Assembly (NCBI GenBank): GCA_024693025.1
Contig: JAILLS010000054.1
Coordinates: 1-61,434 of the forward strand
DNA from: Succinivibrio sp.
GTDB lineage: Bacteria; Pseudomonadota; Gammaproteobacteria; Enterobacterales; Succinivibrionaceae
Direction of reading: 5' to 3'
DNA: 61,434 nucleotides
A program made the position numbers and the translations under genes. Under the pieces are notes generated by a model that was not told the origin of the DNA, ran no database searches, and was given only the letters and a program-made list of their open reading frames with translations. Positions 8,526 through 18,100 of this stretch are shown here, in pieces (within the stretch, counting starts at the first letter, position 1; every line of letters starts with the position of its first letter).

Positions 8526-9299
8526 ATGTTAAAACTTGCCGGACGGGAATTTAATTCACATCTGATTGTGGGTACAGGCAAATATGCCTCAGGAGAGCAG
8601 CTGGTGCAGGCCTGTCTTGCCTCAGGCGCTCAAATCGCCACCATGGCAGTCAAGCGGGTGGATACCGAGCATCATACCGATGAGATTGTCAAACCGCTTT
8701 TGGAGATTGGAGTACAGCTGATGCCTAATACCTCAGGCGCCAAGAACGCCCGTGAGGCGGTGTTTGCCGCTAAACTTGCGCGTGAGGCGCTCGAGGTGGA
8801 CTGGATTAAGGTGGAGGTTCATCCGGATGTGAAATATCTGCTGCCTGATCCTCTGGAAACCTATGCTGCCTGCAAGGAGCTCATCAAGGATGGCTTTAAG
8901 GTTTTCCCGTATATTCCTGCCGATCCGGTACTGTGCCGCCGGCTTGAGGATCTCGGGGTGAGTGCTGTGATGCCTTTAGGCTCGCCGATAGGTTCAGCCC
9001 GTGGCCTTGAAACCCTCGGCATGCTGAAGATCATCATCGCCGAGTCGCATGTGCCGGTGATCATCGATGCGGGCATCGGCTGTCCTTCTGATGCGGTCAA
9101 GGCCTTTGAGCTTGGCGCGGATGCCTGCATGGTGAATACCGCGATTGCCGCCGCCGGCGACAAGATTCTGATGGCCAAGGCCTTCAATCTCGCGCAGCAG
9201 GCGGGGAGACTGGCCTATGAGGCAGGACTGGCAGGTCAGTCTGAAACCGCCTCGCCGACCTCTCCGCTGGAGGCGTTTTTAAAGGAGGCCATGCAGTAA
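8526..9299 (+). CDS. thiG: Thiazole synthase ThiG
   Basis: A 257-residue TIM-barrel enzyme that makes thiazole phosphate from deoxyxylulose phosphate, ThiS thiocarboxylate and dehydroglycine. The family markers are present: F-N-S-H-L-I-V-G-T-G-K-Y near the start, LMPNTSGAKNAREAV, KVEVHPDVKYLLPD and IIDAGIGCPSDA. Length is typical. Translation starts 8 nt after an AGGAGG that lies in the end of thiS, and the stop directly abuts the thiH ATG. Confidence 0.96.
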   Translation: MLKLAGREFNSHLIVGTGKYASGEQLVQACLASGAQIATMAVKRVDTEHHTDEIVKPLLEIGVQLMPNTSGAKNAREAVFAAKLAREALEVDWIKVEVHPDVKYLLPDPLETYAACKELIKDGFKVFPYIPADPVLCRRLEDLGVSAVMPLGSPIGSARGLETLGMLKIIIAESHVPVIIDAGIGCPSDAVKAFELGADACMVNTAIAAAGDKILMAKAFNLAQQAGRLAYEAGLAGQSETASPTSPLEAFLKEAMQ

Positions 9300-10436
9300 A
9301 TGTCCTTTTATGACGAGCTCTCAAAATATGATCTCGATAAATTCAAAGCCCTGGTAGACAGCCGCAGTGCTTCTGATGTGGAGCAGGCCTTAAGCCGTAA
9401 GGGGCTTCATACGGTCGAGGATTTTGCCGCGCTGATCTCCGAGGAGGCGAGGCATCACTATCTTAAAGACATGGTGCAGATGGCCATGCAGCTCACGCGC
9501 CGCCGTTTCGGACAGTGCATCAATATGTATCTGCCTCTGTATTTAAGTAATCTGTGCAATAATCAGTGCGTGTACTGCGGCTTCTCCTCGCTCAATAAAT
9601 TCAAGCGCGTGGTCTTAACGCTTGAGGAGATTGAAGAAGAGTGTCAGGCTATGAACCAAATGGGCTATGAGAATCTGCTCCTGGTCTCAGGTGAAAACGA
9701 GCGTCGTGCCGGCATGCCGTATTTCAGAGAAGTCCTCCCTGTGGTAAAGAAGTATGCTTCCTATCTGCAGATGGAGGTGCAGCCGCTTGAGAGTGAGGAA
9801 TATGCCGAACTTCGGGAGCTTGGTCTTGATGCCGTCTCTGTCTATCAGGAAACCTACCATCCCGACTTTTACAGTAAGGTTCATCTGGGCGGCAGAAAAG
9901 CCGATTACCGCTGGCGTCTGGAAACTCCTGACAGGCTCGGTCAGGCCGGCATTGACAAGGTCGGAGTCGGGGCGCTGCTGGGCCTTTACGACTGGCGCGT
10001 GGATTTATGCGCTTTAGCTCTGCATGTGCTGTATCTTAGAGATCACTACTGGCAGACTCAGATCTCCATCTCCTTCCCACGTCTGCGGCCTGCACAGGGC
10101 GGCTTTGAGCCGACCTCACCGGTTAGCGATGCTAAGCTGCTGCAGATTGTGGCGGCCTGGCGTATTTTTGATAATGAGCTTGATCTGACCATCTCCACAC
10201 GTGAGAGCGCGGAATTCAGGGATCTGCTTCTGCCGGTCGGTATAACCGCACTCTCTGCCGGATCCTCTACGGCACCCGGCGGCTATGCGCATCAGGGGGC
10301 AGCCCTGGATCAGTGGACCGTCAATGACGCAAGAAGTGTGGATCAAGTGGTCAAAGCCATGGAAAGCAGCGGTTTTGAAGCGGTCTTTCACAATGCCTCC
10401 ACCACCTATTTCAAGCCGTTAAGTCAGGCTGTCTAG
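9300..10436 (+). CDS. thiH: 2-iminoacetate (dehydroglycine) synthase ThiH
   Basis: A 378-residue radical-SAM tyrosine lyase giving dehydroglycine for ThiG under anaerobic conditions. The radical-SAM cysteines are C86, C90 and C93 (CNNQCVYC). The C-terminal BATS-type region ends with the STAPGGY block. Using ThiH rather than the oxygen-dependent ThiO fits an anaerobic or facultative lifestyle. It starts with no gap after thiG and is the last gene before the operon terminator. No thiI, dxs or iscS is present in the cluster. Confidence 0.96.
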   Translation: MSFYDELSKYDLDKFKALVDSRSASDVEQALSRKGLHTVEDFAALISEEARHHYLKDMVQMAMQLTRRRFGQCINMYLPLYLSNLCNNQCVYCGFSSLNKFKRVVLTLEEIEEECQAMNQMGYENLLLVSGENERRAGMPYFREVLPVVKKYASYLQMEVQPLESEEYAELRELGLDAVSVYQETYHPDFYSKVHLGGRKADYRWRLETPDRLGQAGIDKVGVGALLGLYDWRVDLCALALHVLYLRDHYWQTQISISFPRLRPAQGGFEPTSPVSDAKLLQIVAAWRIFDNELDLTISTRESAEFRDLLLPVGITALSAGSSTAPGGYAHQGAALDQWTVNDARSVDQVVKAMESSGFEAVFHNASTTYFKPLSQAV

Positions 10437-10454
10437 CTTTGATTGCTCTTTAGG

Positions 10455-10491
10455 CCTATCCTGAGACCTTCGGTTAGTCAGGATAGGTTTT
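10455..10491 (+). terminator. Rho-independent terminator of the thi operon
   Basis: CCTATCCTGA (10455-10464) pairs with TCAGGATAGG (10478-10487), followed by TTTT. It closes the thiC-H transcript. Confidence 0.9.
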
Positions 10492-10574
10492 GTCAGTGAC
10501 ATTTAGACTTCAGTTCTAAGTAAGCTTTTTTACATAATAGTTGTATACTTTTAGCAAAGTATGCTGAGGTTTTT

Positions 10575-11900
10575 ATGCTGTTGTCTTTTGTAAAGAAGTT
10601 TGTGCTGCTGATCCTGCTCTGCCTGATTGGCGGCTATTTTCTGATTATCTATCTCACCGGGGTTTTAGCTGAAGATCAGCTGACGAAGGCAGACACTCTG
10701 ATTGAGGGCAGTACCAATCAGGTCTTAAAGGATGCCAAGCTCAGCTATGCATCAGAGAGCAGCGGTCTGTATCAGCGTACCGGCACTCTGCTGCTCAACT
10801 CGCCTAAGCTTAAGGCAGAGGTCAGTCTGCCGGTTGTGGTTAAGCTGGGGTTCTTAAAGGCCGAGGTTCAGCTTGAGCTTGCCGATCTGCTCCAAAAGAT
10901 GTCAAAAAACGGAGTCTATCTGCCTGCGGAGCTGGAGCCTAAGAGCATCGAGGGCGGGCTGACCCTGAACCTTTACGGTACCACTCTGGAAGGAATGCTC
11001 GAAGTCAACGCCAGGGCCAAGTATAAAAAGGGCAGACATGAGGATTTCAAACTGCATTTGACCTCTAAGGCCGAGCGCAGTTTAAAGCCTGAGTTTGTTC
11101 TGGAGCTTCTCAATCTCTACAATCCGGCTATGCTCTCCGTAAGCAAGCTTAACTGGACCGGGAATGTAGAGGGGCTCAGCGAGATCTCCTCCCTGGGCAA
11201 AGGACGGCTTAGCGCCGAAGGCCTCACGCTTAAGCTCAAACGCAGCAGTCTGCAGTTTAACAAACTTGAGAGCACCTATAAAACCTATGATTACGATCGG
11301 CATGACAATTTTAAGGTCGATGTGACAGCCAAGGGGCAGGGCAGTCTGGGCTATCTGAGTCAGTTCAATTTCACCGGCACTCTCCTGCAGTTTTCCCTGG
11401 ACAAGCTTCTCTATACCGGGAACTATCTTAAGGAAGGCAGTAAGGATGATCTTGCAGTTATGCTGCAGGATTTTAAACAGCTTAAGATCAAAAGCTTTGA
11501 CTTTACCATGCCGAAAAGGGTGGTACAGCGTCTGACTGTGGTCATGAATCAGCCTTTAAGCTTCAGCTCTCACGGTAATCTGACCTTTGCCTATCCTGAT
11601 TATGAAGGCTCGCTGTGCGGCATTATGCATCTGACCACCAGCTCTCTGAATAACAGTCCGCTCGAGACTTTATTCAAGAAAAACTCGCAGGGCAGCTATT
11701 CTACCGATCTGGAGATTGATCATGGCAAATACTCCTTAAGCGGGATTAAGCTGCGCGGGGATCTGCTCAGCGATGCCGCCATCTATACACTGTTCAAGGG
11801 GCTGGGTGTAGAGCGGCAGCTGATAAGAAAAGCTGATGAGCTTGGTCATGAGATCAACAAGCTGCAGCAGAATCTTTCGCTGCCTAAACTGTTTAAATAA
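10575..11900 (+). CDS. DUF945 (YdgA-like) envelope protein
   Basis: A 441-residue protein with an N-terminal uncleaved signal or anchor (hydrophobic residues about 8-30) followed by a soluble, beta-rich periplasmic body. The segment with YASESSGLYQRTG near residues 58-70 resembles the start of the DUF945 family (E. coli YdgA, 502 residues). The function of this family is not established; an envelope role is all that can be said. The gene stands alone between the thi terminator and a terminator at 11913-11939. Family assignment is moderate because the similarity is by eye. Confidence 0.6.
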   Translation: MLLSFVKKFVLLILLCLIGGYFLIIYLTGVLAEDQLTKADTLIEGSTNQVLKDAKLSYASESSGLYQRTGTLLLNSPKLKAEVSLPVVVKLGFLKAEVQLELADLLQKMSKNGVYLPAELEPKSIEGGLTLNLYGTTLEGMLEVNARAKYKKGRHEDFKLHLTSKAERSLKPEFVLELLNLYNPAMLSVSKLNWTGNVEGLSEISSLGKGRLSAEGLTLKLKRSSLQFNKLESTYKTYDYDRHDNFKVDVTAKGQGSLGYLSQFNFTGTLLQFSLDKLLYTGNYLKEGSKDDLAVMLQDFKQLKIKSFDFTMPKRVVQRLTVVMNQPLSFSSHGNLTFAYPDYEGSLCGIMHLTTSSLNNSPLETLFKKNSQGSYSTDLEIDHGKYSLSGIKLRGDLLSDAAIYTLFKGLGVERQLIRKADELGHEINKLQQNLSLPKLFK

Positions 11901-11912
11901 GCCTGGCAGCAG

Positions 11913-11940
11913 AAAAGCTAAGCCTTACGCTTAGCTTTTT
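11913..11940. terminator. Terminator between convergent genes
   Basis: AAAAGCTAAGC (11913-11923) pairs with GCTTAGCTTTT (11929-11939) and is followed by further T. A-rich on the left and T-rich on the right, it could act for both the plus-strand DUF945 gene and the minus-strand PTS-like gene. Confidence 0.85.
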
Positions 11941-11967
11941 CGGGTCTTTCTGCTGATGGTGCGAAAG

Positions 11968-13035
11968 TCAGGCGACCTTGAGCAGGAAGTCCTCATCCTT
12001 GACCCAGTGTATGCGCTTGAGACCATAGTTGATTATCAGACTGAGCAGTGCCGGCAGGACAAAGGAGATTAAGCCTAAGGAGATCCAGTCGAAGGTGGTA
12101 ATCTCGCTTTTCAGGCCCTTTTCGAGATCAGAAACCCAGCCGGAGTAAACCCCCAGCTGTCCGACCAGACCGCAGGTCCCCATTCCGGAGGCTACCGCAG
12201 CTCCGTTCATCTGCAGCTGAAAATAGCAGGTGGCCAGAGGTCCGGTGATGCAGGAGGTGAGGATCGGAGCGATCCAGATGCGCGGATTGCGCACAATATT
12301 AGGCATCTGCAGCATGGATGTACCAATACCCTGAGAGATTAAACCGCCCCAGGAATTAGCCTTAAAGGAGATCACGGCAAAACCCACCATCTGGGCACAG
12401 CAGCCGGCGACTGCAGCACCTCCGGCCAGACCGGTAAGACCCAGGGCAGCGCAGATGGCCGCCGAAGAAATCGGCAGCGTGAGGGCAATGCCCACCAGCG
12501 CAGAGACGAGCACGCCCATGGTAAACGGCTGCAGCTCGGTGGCATACATGATAAGCTGGCCTAAAGAGCTGGCAGCATTGCCTATAGGCGGAGCGATCAG
12601 CACCGAGAGCACTACGCCGACAAATACGGTGACAGCCGGAGTCACAAGAATATCAATTCTGGTTTCCTTGGAGACTGCCTTGCCGCATTCAGCAGCAATG
12701 ATGGCGATGATAAGCACGGCTAAAGGCCCGCCGGCACCGCCCAGGGTATTAGCGGCTGCACCTACCACTGTCATGGAAAAGAGCACCAGGGGATCGGCCT
12801 GCAGCGCAAAGCCGATGGCCACCGACATGGCAGGTCCTGACATCTGGGCGGCAAATTTACCTACCGTCACCAGGATTTCGAGATCAAACTGCTTGCCAAG
12901 CGTGGAGAGAATGGTTCCAATGAGCAGCGAGCAGAACAGACCCTGCGCCATGGCTGACATCGCTTTGATGAGATAGCGGTTAACCGAAATTTCAATATTT
13001 TTACGTGCTAGAAAGGCACCGATAGTCTGGGTCAT
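11968..13035 (-). CDS. PTS-EIIC-like membrane protein (PTS_EIIC_2 / PfoR-like)
   Basis: A 355-residue integral membrane protein with roughly nine or ten hydrophobic segments and Gly/Ala-rich loops (TLGGAGGPLAVLI, GLTGLAGGAAVAGC). It resembles the PTS_EIIC_2 family, sometimes annotated as PfoS/R regulator. Such proteins look like the sugar-permeating IIC domain but usually have no attached IIA or IIB. None is encoded nearby, so neither transport by phosphorelay nor a substrate can be claimed. The gene is transcribed alone on the minus strand. Confidence 0.75.
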   Translation of the reverse strand: MTQTIGAFLARKNIEISVNRYLIKAMSAMAQGLFCSLLIGTILSTLGKQFDLEILVTVGKFAAQMSGPAMSVAIGFALQADPLVLFSMTVVGAAANTLGGAGGPLAVLIIAIIAAECGKAVSKETRIDILVTPAVTVFVGVVLSVLIAPPIGNAASSLGQLIMYATELQPFTMGVLVSALVGIALTLPISSAAICAALGLTGLAGGAAVAGCCAQMVGFAVISFKANSWGGLISQGIGTSMLQMPNIVRNPRIWIAPILTSCITGPLATCYFQLQMNGAAVASGMGTCGLVGQLGVYSGWVSDLEKGLKSEITTFDWISLGLISFVLPALLSLIINYGLKRIHWVKDEDFLLKVA

Positions 13036-13133
13036 ATTTAAAATCCTCTAGAAGTTAGGATTTTAGGCAAAATTTCAGATTTTGCAACATTTTTTAGGAG
13101 AACCTTGCTTTGCATCATTTTCAGGCAGAACAC

Positions 13134-15149
13134 TTAATTCTGCTCGTTCTCTGAGTGCGGCAGCTGTACCGTAAAGTCTGCTCCCACCGCATGTCCTTCG
13201 CTGTCGATGAGCGATAGATGATGCACTCCGTCACTCTGTGGCCTGAAGAAATGCGGATCGCTCTGTGGTATGCCGTTGACCGTCAGATAAATCGGCTCCA
13301 CGCCTCCTTTGAAGCGCACGTTGATATAGCCTTCACTGTCAGGGCTGATAAGCTCACCGCCCAGCGGAAACTCCAGCCTGAGCAGGTTAGGATCAAGTCT
13401 TAAGGCTGGTTTTTCGTTGAGCTCCTTGAGTGTCAGAGGAGCATCCTCAGAGAGCGCATCGACCGGCGGCAGTTTGACCTTAAAAATGCTATCTCTCTTG
13501 AGGTTTGAGAGGATCTCAAAGAGATACGGGGCGGCATTGGTAAAGCCGGTCTTAGGCGGATTGGGGGAGTTGTCAGGTTTACCGGTCCAGACTCCGACTG
13601 TATAGCAGCCAAGGGAGCCTAGGGCGAGCGCATCGCGATACCCATAGGAGGTGCCGGTCTTATAGCTGACCTCATTTAGCAGCGAGTAGAGCGGGGGGCG
13701 CTGCGTCATCTTCAGCGTCTCAAAGACGGCGCGGGCCGAGGTCGGCTCGAGCAGGCGCAGGCTCTCCTGCTTATCGCCTGCAAAGAGCTGACTTTTTACC
13801 CACAGCCCGTCGCGATTGAGCATGGCATAAAGCTCGGTGAGATCATAAAGACTTATGCCGAGACCTCCCAGCGCCAGGGCAAGTTTGGGTGTAGCCTTAG
13901 GCGGCAGCACCAGGCGCTCTCTGCCCTGATTGAAGCGGGTAAAGAAGCTTGCGGGGTCGACTTTGGCGAGCACCTTGAGCGCCGGGATGTTCAGCGACAG
14001 ACACAGAGCCTGAGCGGCACTGATCTGCCCCTTGAAGGTGCGGCTGAAGTTGCGCGGCTCCCAGGTGCCATAGAGCGATCTGGTATCAGCCACAATGGTT
14101 TTAGGATGCAGCAGATGCTGCTCAAAGGCCAGGGCATAGATGAAAGGCTTGAGACTTGAGCCCGGGGAGCGCAGGGCATGCGGCAGATCAAGATAGGATT
14201 CCTCAAGCGAGGTTGAACCAAGATAGCCGGCAACACTGTTGTCTCTAAGATCGATGACCATAGCGCAGAGTGTAGAGCCGTCCTGATGTTCGCTGCGATA
14301 GTGCTCGGCGACCTTGATTAGCTCATGCTGCACACTCGCATCAATAAAGGTATGCACCTCTGGCTGCTCCTGCTGTTTAGCCAGAAGCCCGAGCTGATAG
14401 GCAGTGCGGGGCAGGGGTCTGATCCTTATGGGCAGCTCCTCCTGGGTGGCCGCCTCCAGAATATCCTGTCTGATGACCCCCTGTCTGACCGCCAGACGCA
14501 GCACCTCGTTGCGGTAAAAGCGTGCCGCCTTGGGATGCCGGTCAGGACGGATCGCTTCAGGAGCGCGCGGCAGGGCGACCAGCAGGGCGGCCTCGGCAGG
14601 GGTGAGATGATCTGGCAGATGCCCGAACCATTTGAGACTTGCTGCCTTAACGCCTTCGATATTAGCTCCGAAGGGGGCTAAGGTCAGATAGAGTCTTAGG
14701 ACAAAGTCCCGTCCTTCTCTGCAGGTCAGCACCGTAGCGCCCAGGGCTTCCTTGAGCTTGGAGGCAAGCGTACGCGGATTGCGCGAGAGTCTGCGTACCA
14801 CCTGCATGGCCAGGGTTGAGGCTCCTGAGGTGATGCTCTGGGTGAGGAGGTTGCGGATGACAGCGCGGCCAAGGGCCAGCGGGTCGACGCCTAAATGCGT
14901 ATAGAATCTGGCATCCTCGCTGGCAAGCAGCATCTCAAGATAAATGGGATCGACTTCCTCCTTGGTGCAGTCAAAGCGAAAGGTCTCATCCTGACTTAAG
15001 CTATAGCAGATAAGATTATCCTCACGATCATAGACAGTCCTCGAGCGCTGCTCATAGGCAGCAAGGCTGTAGGGCGGATAGCAGAAGACAAGACAAGCCC
15101 CCACCAGGGTGAGGGCTAACAGGATTAAGACTCTTACTCTCCGGCTCAC
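13134..15149 (-). CDS. pbpC: Penicillin-binding protein 1C (bifunctional glycosyltransferase/transpeptidase)
   Basis: A 671-residue class A PBP anchored by an N-terminal helix (about 5-24). The GT51 glycosyltransferase domain has catalytic E78 (EDARFYTHLG) and the TSGASTLAMQ block. The transpeptidase domain has all three motifs: SSLK from S331, SLN at 385-387 and KTGT at 497-500. A C-terminal BiPBP_C-like beta domain (about 600-665) is the mark of PBP1C. It is shorter than E. coli PbpC (770) but no domain is missing. A GTG start overlaps the alpha-2-macroglobulin stop (GTGA), so the two are translationally coupled; the pair is conserved in many proteobacteria. Confidence 0.93.
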   Translation of the reverse strand: MSRRVRVLILLALTLVGACLVFCYPPYSLAAYEQRSRTVYDREDNLICYSLSQDETFRFDCTKEEVDPIYLEMLLASEDARFYTHLGVDPLALGRAVIRNLLTQSITSGASTLAMQVVRRLSRNPRTLASKLKEALGATVLTCREGRDFVLRLYLTLAPFGANIEGVKAASLKWFGHLPDHLTPAEAALLVALPRAPEAIRPDRHPKAARFYRNEVLRLAVRQGVIRQDILEAATQEELPIRIRPLPRTAYQLGLLAKQQEQPEVHTFIDASVQHELIKVAEHYRSEHQDGSTLCAMVIDLRDNSVAGYLGSTSLEESYLDLPHALRSPGSSLKPFIYALAFEQHLLHPKTIVADTRSLYGTWEPRNFSRTFKGQISAAQALCLSLNIPALKVLAKVDPASFFTRFNQGRERLVLPPKATPKLALALGGLGISLYDLTELYAMLNRDGLWVKSQLFAGDKQESLRLLEPTSARAVFETLKMTQRPPLYSLLNEVSYKTGTSYGYRDALALGSLGCYTVGVWTGKPDNSPNPPKTGFTNAAPYLFEILSNLKRDSIFKVKLPPVDALSEDAPLTLKELNEKPALRLDPNLLRLEFPLGGELISPDSEGYINVRFKGGVEPIYLTVNGIPQSDPHFFRPQSDGVHHLSLIDSEGHAVGADFTVQLPHSENEQN

Positions 15150-18100
15150 TTGACCGTCAGTACCTGAGGCTTGGTATAGACTGACTGATCCGGATCATGA
15201 GAGTCGAAGATGCGCAGTGCAGGCAGAATGACCTGTCCCTTGAGGGTAGGTCTGAGCAGCAGCGCAAACTTGACGCCCTGACGGTTGTTGGCCATCAGCT
15301 CACCCACAAAGCCCAGATCGGCCCGGTGCAGATGCTCAAGCGCCTGCAGACTGCCATAGTGATTGAGACTCTGATCCTCCGTATAGATGACCTTCTCGAG
15401 GGTGAAGCCAGTCGGCAGCATGCCTCTGACATAGCTGATATCATCGAGAATGTTGATCTGCTTTAAGGTATAGACTGCGGTCACAAACTCATTCTGTCTG
15501 AACTCATACGGAGCACGCAGCGGTGTACCATCAGGCAGGAAGAAGGCCACGCTTAAGGTGGAGCCTTCCGGAGTGTCAGGCTCCTGCTTAGGATAGCCGA
15601 GTATGCCTACCGTATAGCCGACATTCTTGTCGGTGTCGTTTTTCAGCACCACCTCCTCTTTATCGCTGACAAACTTCTGCTCGCCGACATCAAGATTGAC
15701 CGCACAGCGTAGCAGGGAGGCCATGACCGGCTTGCTCACATAGTTCTGATAGCAGTCCTGCTCTAACACGAGGCTGACTGCCTTGGTAAAGATCTCGCTG
15801 TTCTGGCAGTAGAGTGCGGCATCCAAAAGCTCGGCCAGATCATAAGGTATTGAACTTAGGCTGACATTTTCAAGCTCCTGCATCTTGATAATCTGTTTGA
15901 GCTGCTCTTCAGGATTAACCACTTTGGAAAGCTTTTCCTTGATCTCAATGAATTCTCCCATGCCGGAAAGTGCGGCCTGCAGGGCAAGAGTCATGCGCTC
16001 GCGATCCCCGTTGAGCCTGAAGGCCCTGGCATAGCCGATATTAGCCAGAGGTGAACGGGTTTTTAGCGTATCAAACTGATAGCGCAGGGTAGCGAGGGTG
16101 ACCTCACCATAGAGGGTCATGGCTTCTAAGGCATAGGCGCAGATCACAGGATTGCTCAGATCCCTTGAGAGTGCATCGACCCTGGTCAGCATGGAGGAGA
16201 TGATGGAGCTTGGCACATCAAAGCCTGCCTGCCTCGCAAGATACAGCACTTTAAAGGCCTGCACCGTGGCAAACGGATCATAGGAATAGTTGCGCTCAAT
16301 CGTGGCTACACTGCCGTTGTCCGAGATCCGGCCTACCAGCGCATAGATAAGTTCCTGCAGTTTCCCGGAATTAGGCTTGATCTGATGGCTGAGCTCCTTC
16401 TTATCGATATAGTCTGCATGCAGACAGCCGTCAATGGCGGAGATAATATTGAAGGTGTACGGCGTATCGGTGTTGTAGAGCTCCTCCTTGAACAGAGCGG
16501 TATCCACATACGGCAGGGCACCTTTGGAGACTGAAATCAGCGCATCAGGCAGATAGTCCTGCTGCGGTTTGATCCTCAGCTCCTGATGCGGCTCCACAAA
16601 ATAGGCCTTCTGCGTGAAGATCTCGGCAACCTGCGGCGCGATTTCAACGTTCAGCTCATCCTGATAGACAAAGTCGCCGTTTCTGACCTCATAGCTCAGC
16701 TTGCCGCTGCCAAGAGCTGCCGCGGTAAGCTTCAGCGGAATAGGTTTAAGGTCGCTTTTTTTGACCTCAAGCTCCTGCTGCACGTTCTGATCAGGGAGGG
16801 AGCATTTAAGACTGCCTTCACAGTTTACCTTGAAGCTGAATTTAGCTGCTTCAAGCTCCAGATTGTTGATGCGCAGCGCGCTGTCAATGCTGTCCTCAAG
16901 ATGCATGACATATGGTATATCGGCCAGCACCGTGGCTCTGTCCTTGACCAGGATGGTGCTTGAGGCAGAGCCTATCTTGTGCTGGTCATAGGCCACCACC
17001 ATCAGGCGCAGACTGCCCTGATGCTTAGGCAGATCAAAGTGCAGCTTAGCCTTGCCGTCCTGAACCTTGACGATGCCGGAGAAGAAGGCCAGATTGCGGC
17101 GGCTTAGCGAGGCCAGAGAGCCGGCGCTGAGATCTGAAAGCGAATCCATGCCGCCATGACCGTGATCCTGATGCATCACCTGTCGCATCAGATAGCCGTA
17201 CATGTCATAGACATTGGTTTTGTACTGCGGCGCTCTGAAGAACTCCACCTCAGGGCGAGGGGATTTGAAATCGGTCAGGGACAGAATACCCTCATCCACC
17301 AGAGCTGCCGTGAGATAGATCTCCTTGTCACCGCCTGTGACCTCAAGCGGCACATCGAGGGCCTCAGCCGGCTTGAGCCTTGCCGGAACATCGAGTTTGA
17401 CCTTGAGCAGCTTATCCTCATTATCCATGGTCAGATAGGTTAAACCCACGCTTCTGACCACCTGAGGGTGATCGTCTAAAGGCGCATAAGTGGTAAGTAG
17501 CACATGAGCGCCCTTGCTGATGGTTTTATCTCCGGTAAACCTGATGACATTGTGGCCTTTTTTAATTTTGTAATGGCTCATCTTGATGATGCCCTGCGAG
17601 CCTAAAGCCAGCACGGAATTACCGTCATAGAGCGAGTCAAATTCCAGGGTGATAGGCTCTCCATTCTTATAGCTTGGCTTGTCATGGCTGAGCACAATGC
17701 GATCCGGAGTGTTGGCCTGGGTGCTCTGGCAGTAGCCTTCATAGAACTCAAAGGTGGTGGTGCTCTTGTGATCGCTTACGGCCACTTCATACTGACCCTG
17801 CTCCTGAGGGGCAGGGATTCTGACCGCATGCTCATCGGCATCGGCTGTAACGGTGCCTGAGGTCAGGAGAATACGCCGCTCCGTGCGCAGATACTGCCAG
17901 TAGTTGTCCTTATAGACATACTGATAATCCACATGCAGGCGGTAGAGTTTGTAATCAACCTGCTGCGGCACCGCCTCGCCTCTGGCATTGACCGAAATGA
18001 CACTGAGTCCCCCAGCGCCGTCAGAGGCGTTCAGATGTCTGACTCCAAGCAGCGGGGCACTGCTGTCAACCCGGTAGGTTGAGTTCAGATAATTGCTGCT

